Shown here: positions 5,086 through 5,161 of the stretch, piece after piece
Layout of the letters: each line of letters starts with the position of its first letter
Position numbering within the stretch: the first letter of the stretch is position 1
Origin: Gammaproteobacteria bacterium
GTDB taxonomy: Bacteria; Pseudomonadota; Gammaproteobacteria; UBA9214
Reading direction: 5' to 3'
Length of the DNA: 5,161 nt
NCBI GenBank assembly: GCA_020027635.1
Contig: JAHKKL010000155.1
Location: forward strand, 1 to 5,161
Notes under the pieces: generated by a model
The model's input: only the letters and a program-made list of their open reading frames with translations
Told to the model about the DNA's origin: nothing
Database searches by the model: none
Translations under genes and position numbers: made by a program

Positions 5086-5161
5086 ATGTTAGTGATACCC
5101 GCTATCGATCTCAAAGATGGTAAATGCGTCCGTCTGCGGCAGGGTAGAATGGAAGATGAAA
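5086..5161 (+). CDS. hisA: ProFAR isomerase HisA, 5' end only
   Basis: The first 25 codons of phosphoribosylformimino-5-aminoimidazole carboxamide ribotide isomerase (EC 5.3.1.16) are visible. This (beta/alpha)8-barrel enzyme makes PRFAR, the substrate of the HisF-HisH pair. The N-terminal strand MLVIPAIDLKDGKCVRLRQG carries the conserved catalytic aspartate D8 and is diagnostic. The start lies three bases after hisH; GGAGA at 5071-5075, inside the end of hisH, may be its ribosome binding site, with a rather long ten-base spacer. The rest lies outside the window; hisF would be expected next. Confidence 0.93.
   Translation, partial: MLVIPAIDLKDGKCVRLRQGRMEDE

Overview
The window reads as ordinary proteobacterial chromosome, most like a gammaproteobacterium with a sulfur-oxidising lifestyle. 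This is an inference from gene content: a rhodanese and a DsrE2-type sulfur carrier lie next to a TtcA-family tRNA thiolation enzyme, and an ATGA-coupled pip-dtd pair is followed by a his operon with a stand-alone (monofunctional) hisB. I see no mobile element, CRISPR array, tRNA or rRNA gene, and no gene-free stretch longer than about 220 bases.

Left part (1-2216), sulfur handling. A TtcA-family PP-loop enzyme runs leftwards from 710 and leaves the window near its C-terminus. It is divergent from a single-domain rhodanese (858-1283). The 147-bp divergent spacer holds a perfect 17-bp dyad (763-779), a good candidate operator. After a 218-bp gap with a near-consensus sigma70 promoter (1291-1319) and a long untranslated leader comes a DsrE2-family protein (1502-2116), closed by a textbook intrinsic terminator (2186-2216). 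Rhodanese and DsrE2 are known parts of cytoplasmic persulfide relays in sulfur oxidisers, normally with TusA between them. TusA is absent here, and both proteins carry an extra cysteine at or near the C-terminus.

Middle part (2248-3644), protein and tRNA quality control. Proline iminopeptidase (pip) and D-aminoacyl-tRNA deacylase (dtd) overlap by four bases (ATGA), so they are probably translationally coupled. A 16-bp perfect palindrome covers the dtd stop codon. The 144-bp gap before hisB holds an imperfect stem-loop but no clear promoter.

Right part (3789-5161), histidine biosynthesis. hisB, hisH and the first 25 codons of hisA follow in the same direction, giving imidazoleglycerol-phosphate dehydratase, the glutaminase subunit of IGP synthase, and ProFAR isomerase. 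hisF would be expected just beyond the window.

The catalytic residues expected for each complete enzyme are present and I see no frameshift or pseudogene. The region most worth a second look is the sulfur block at 1-2216.
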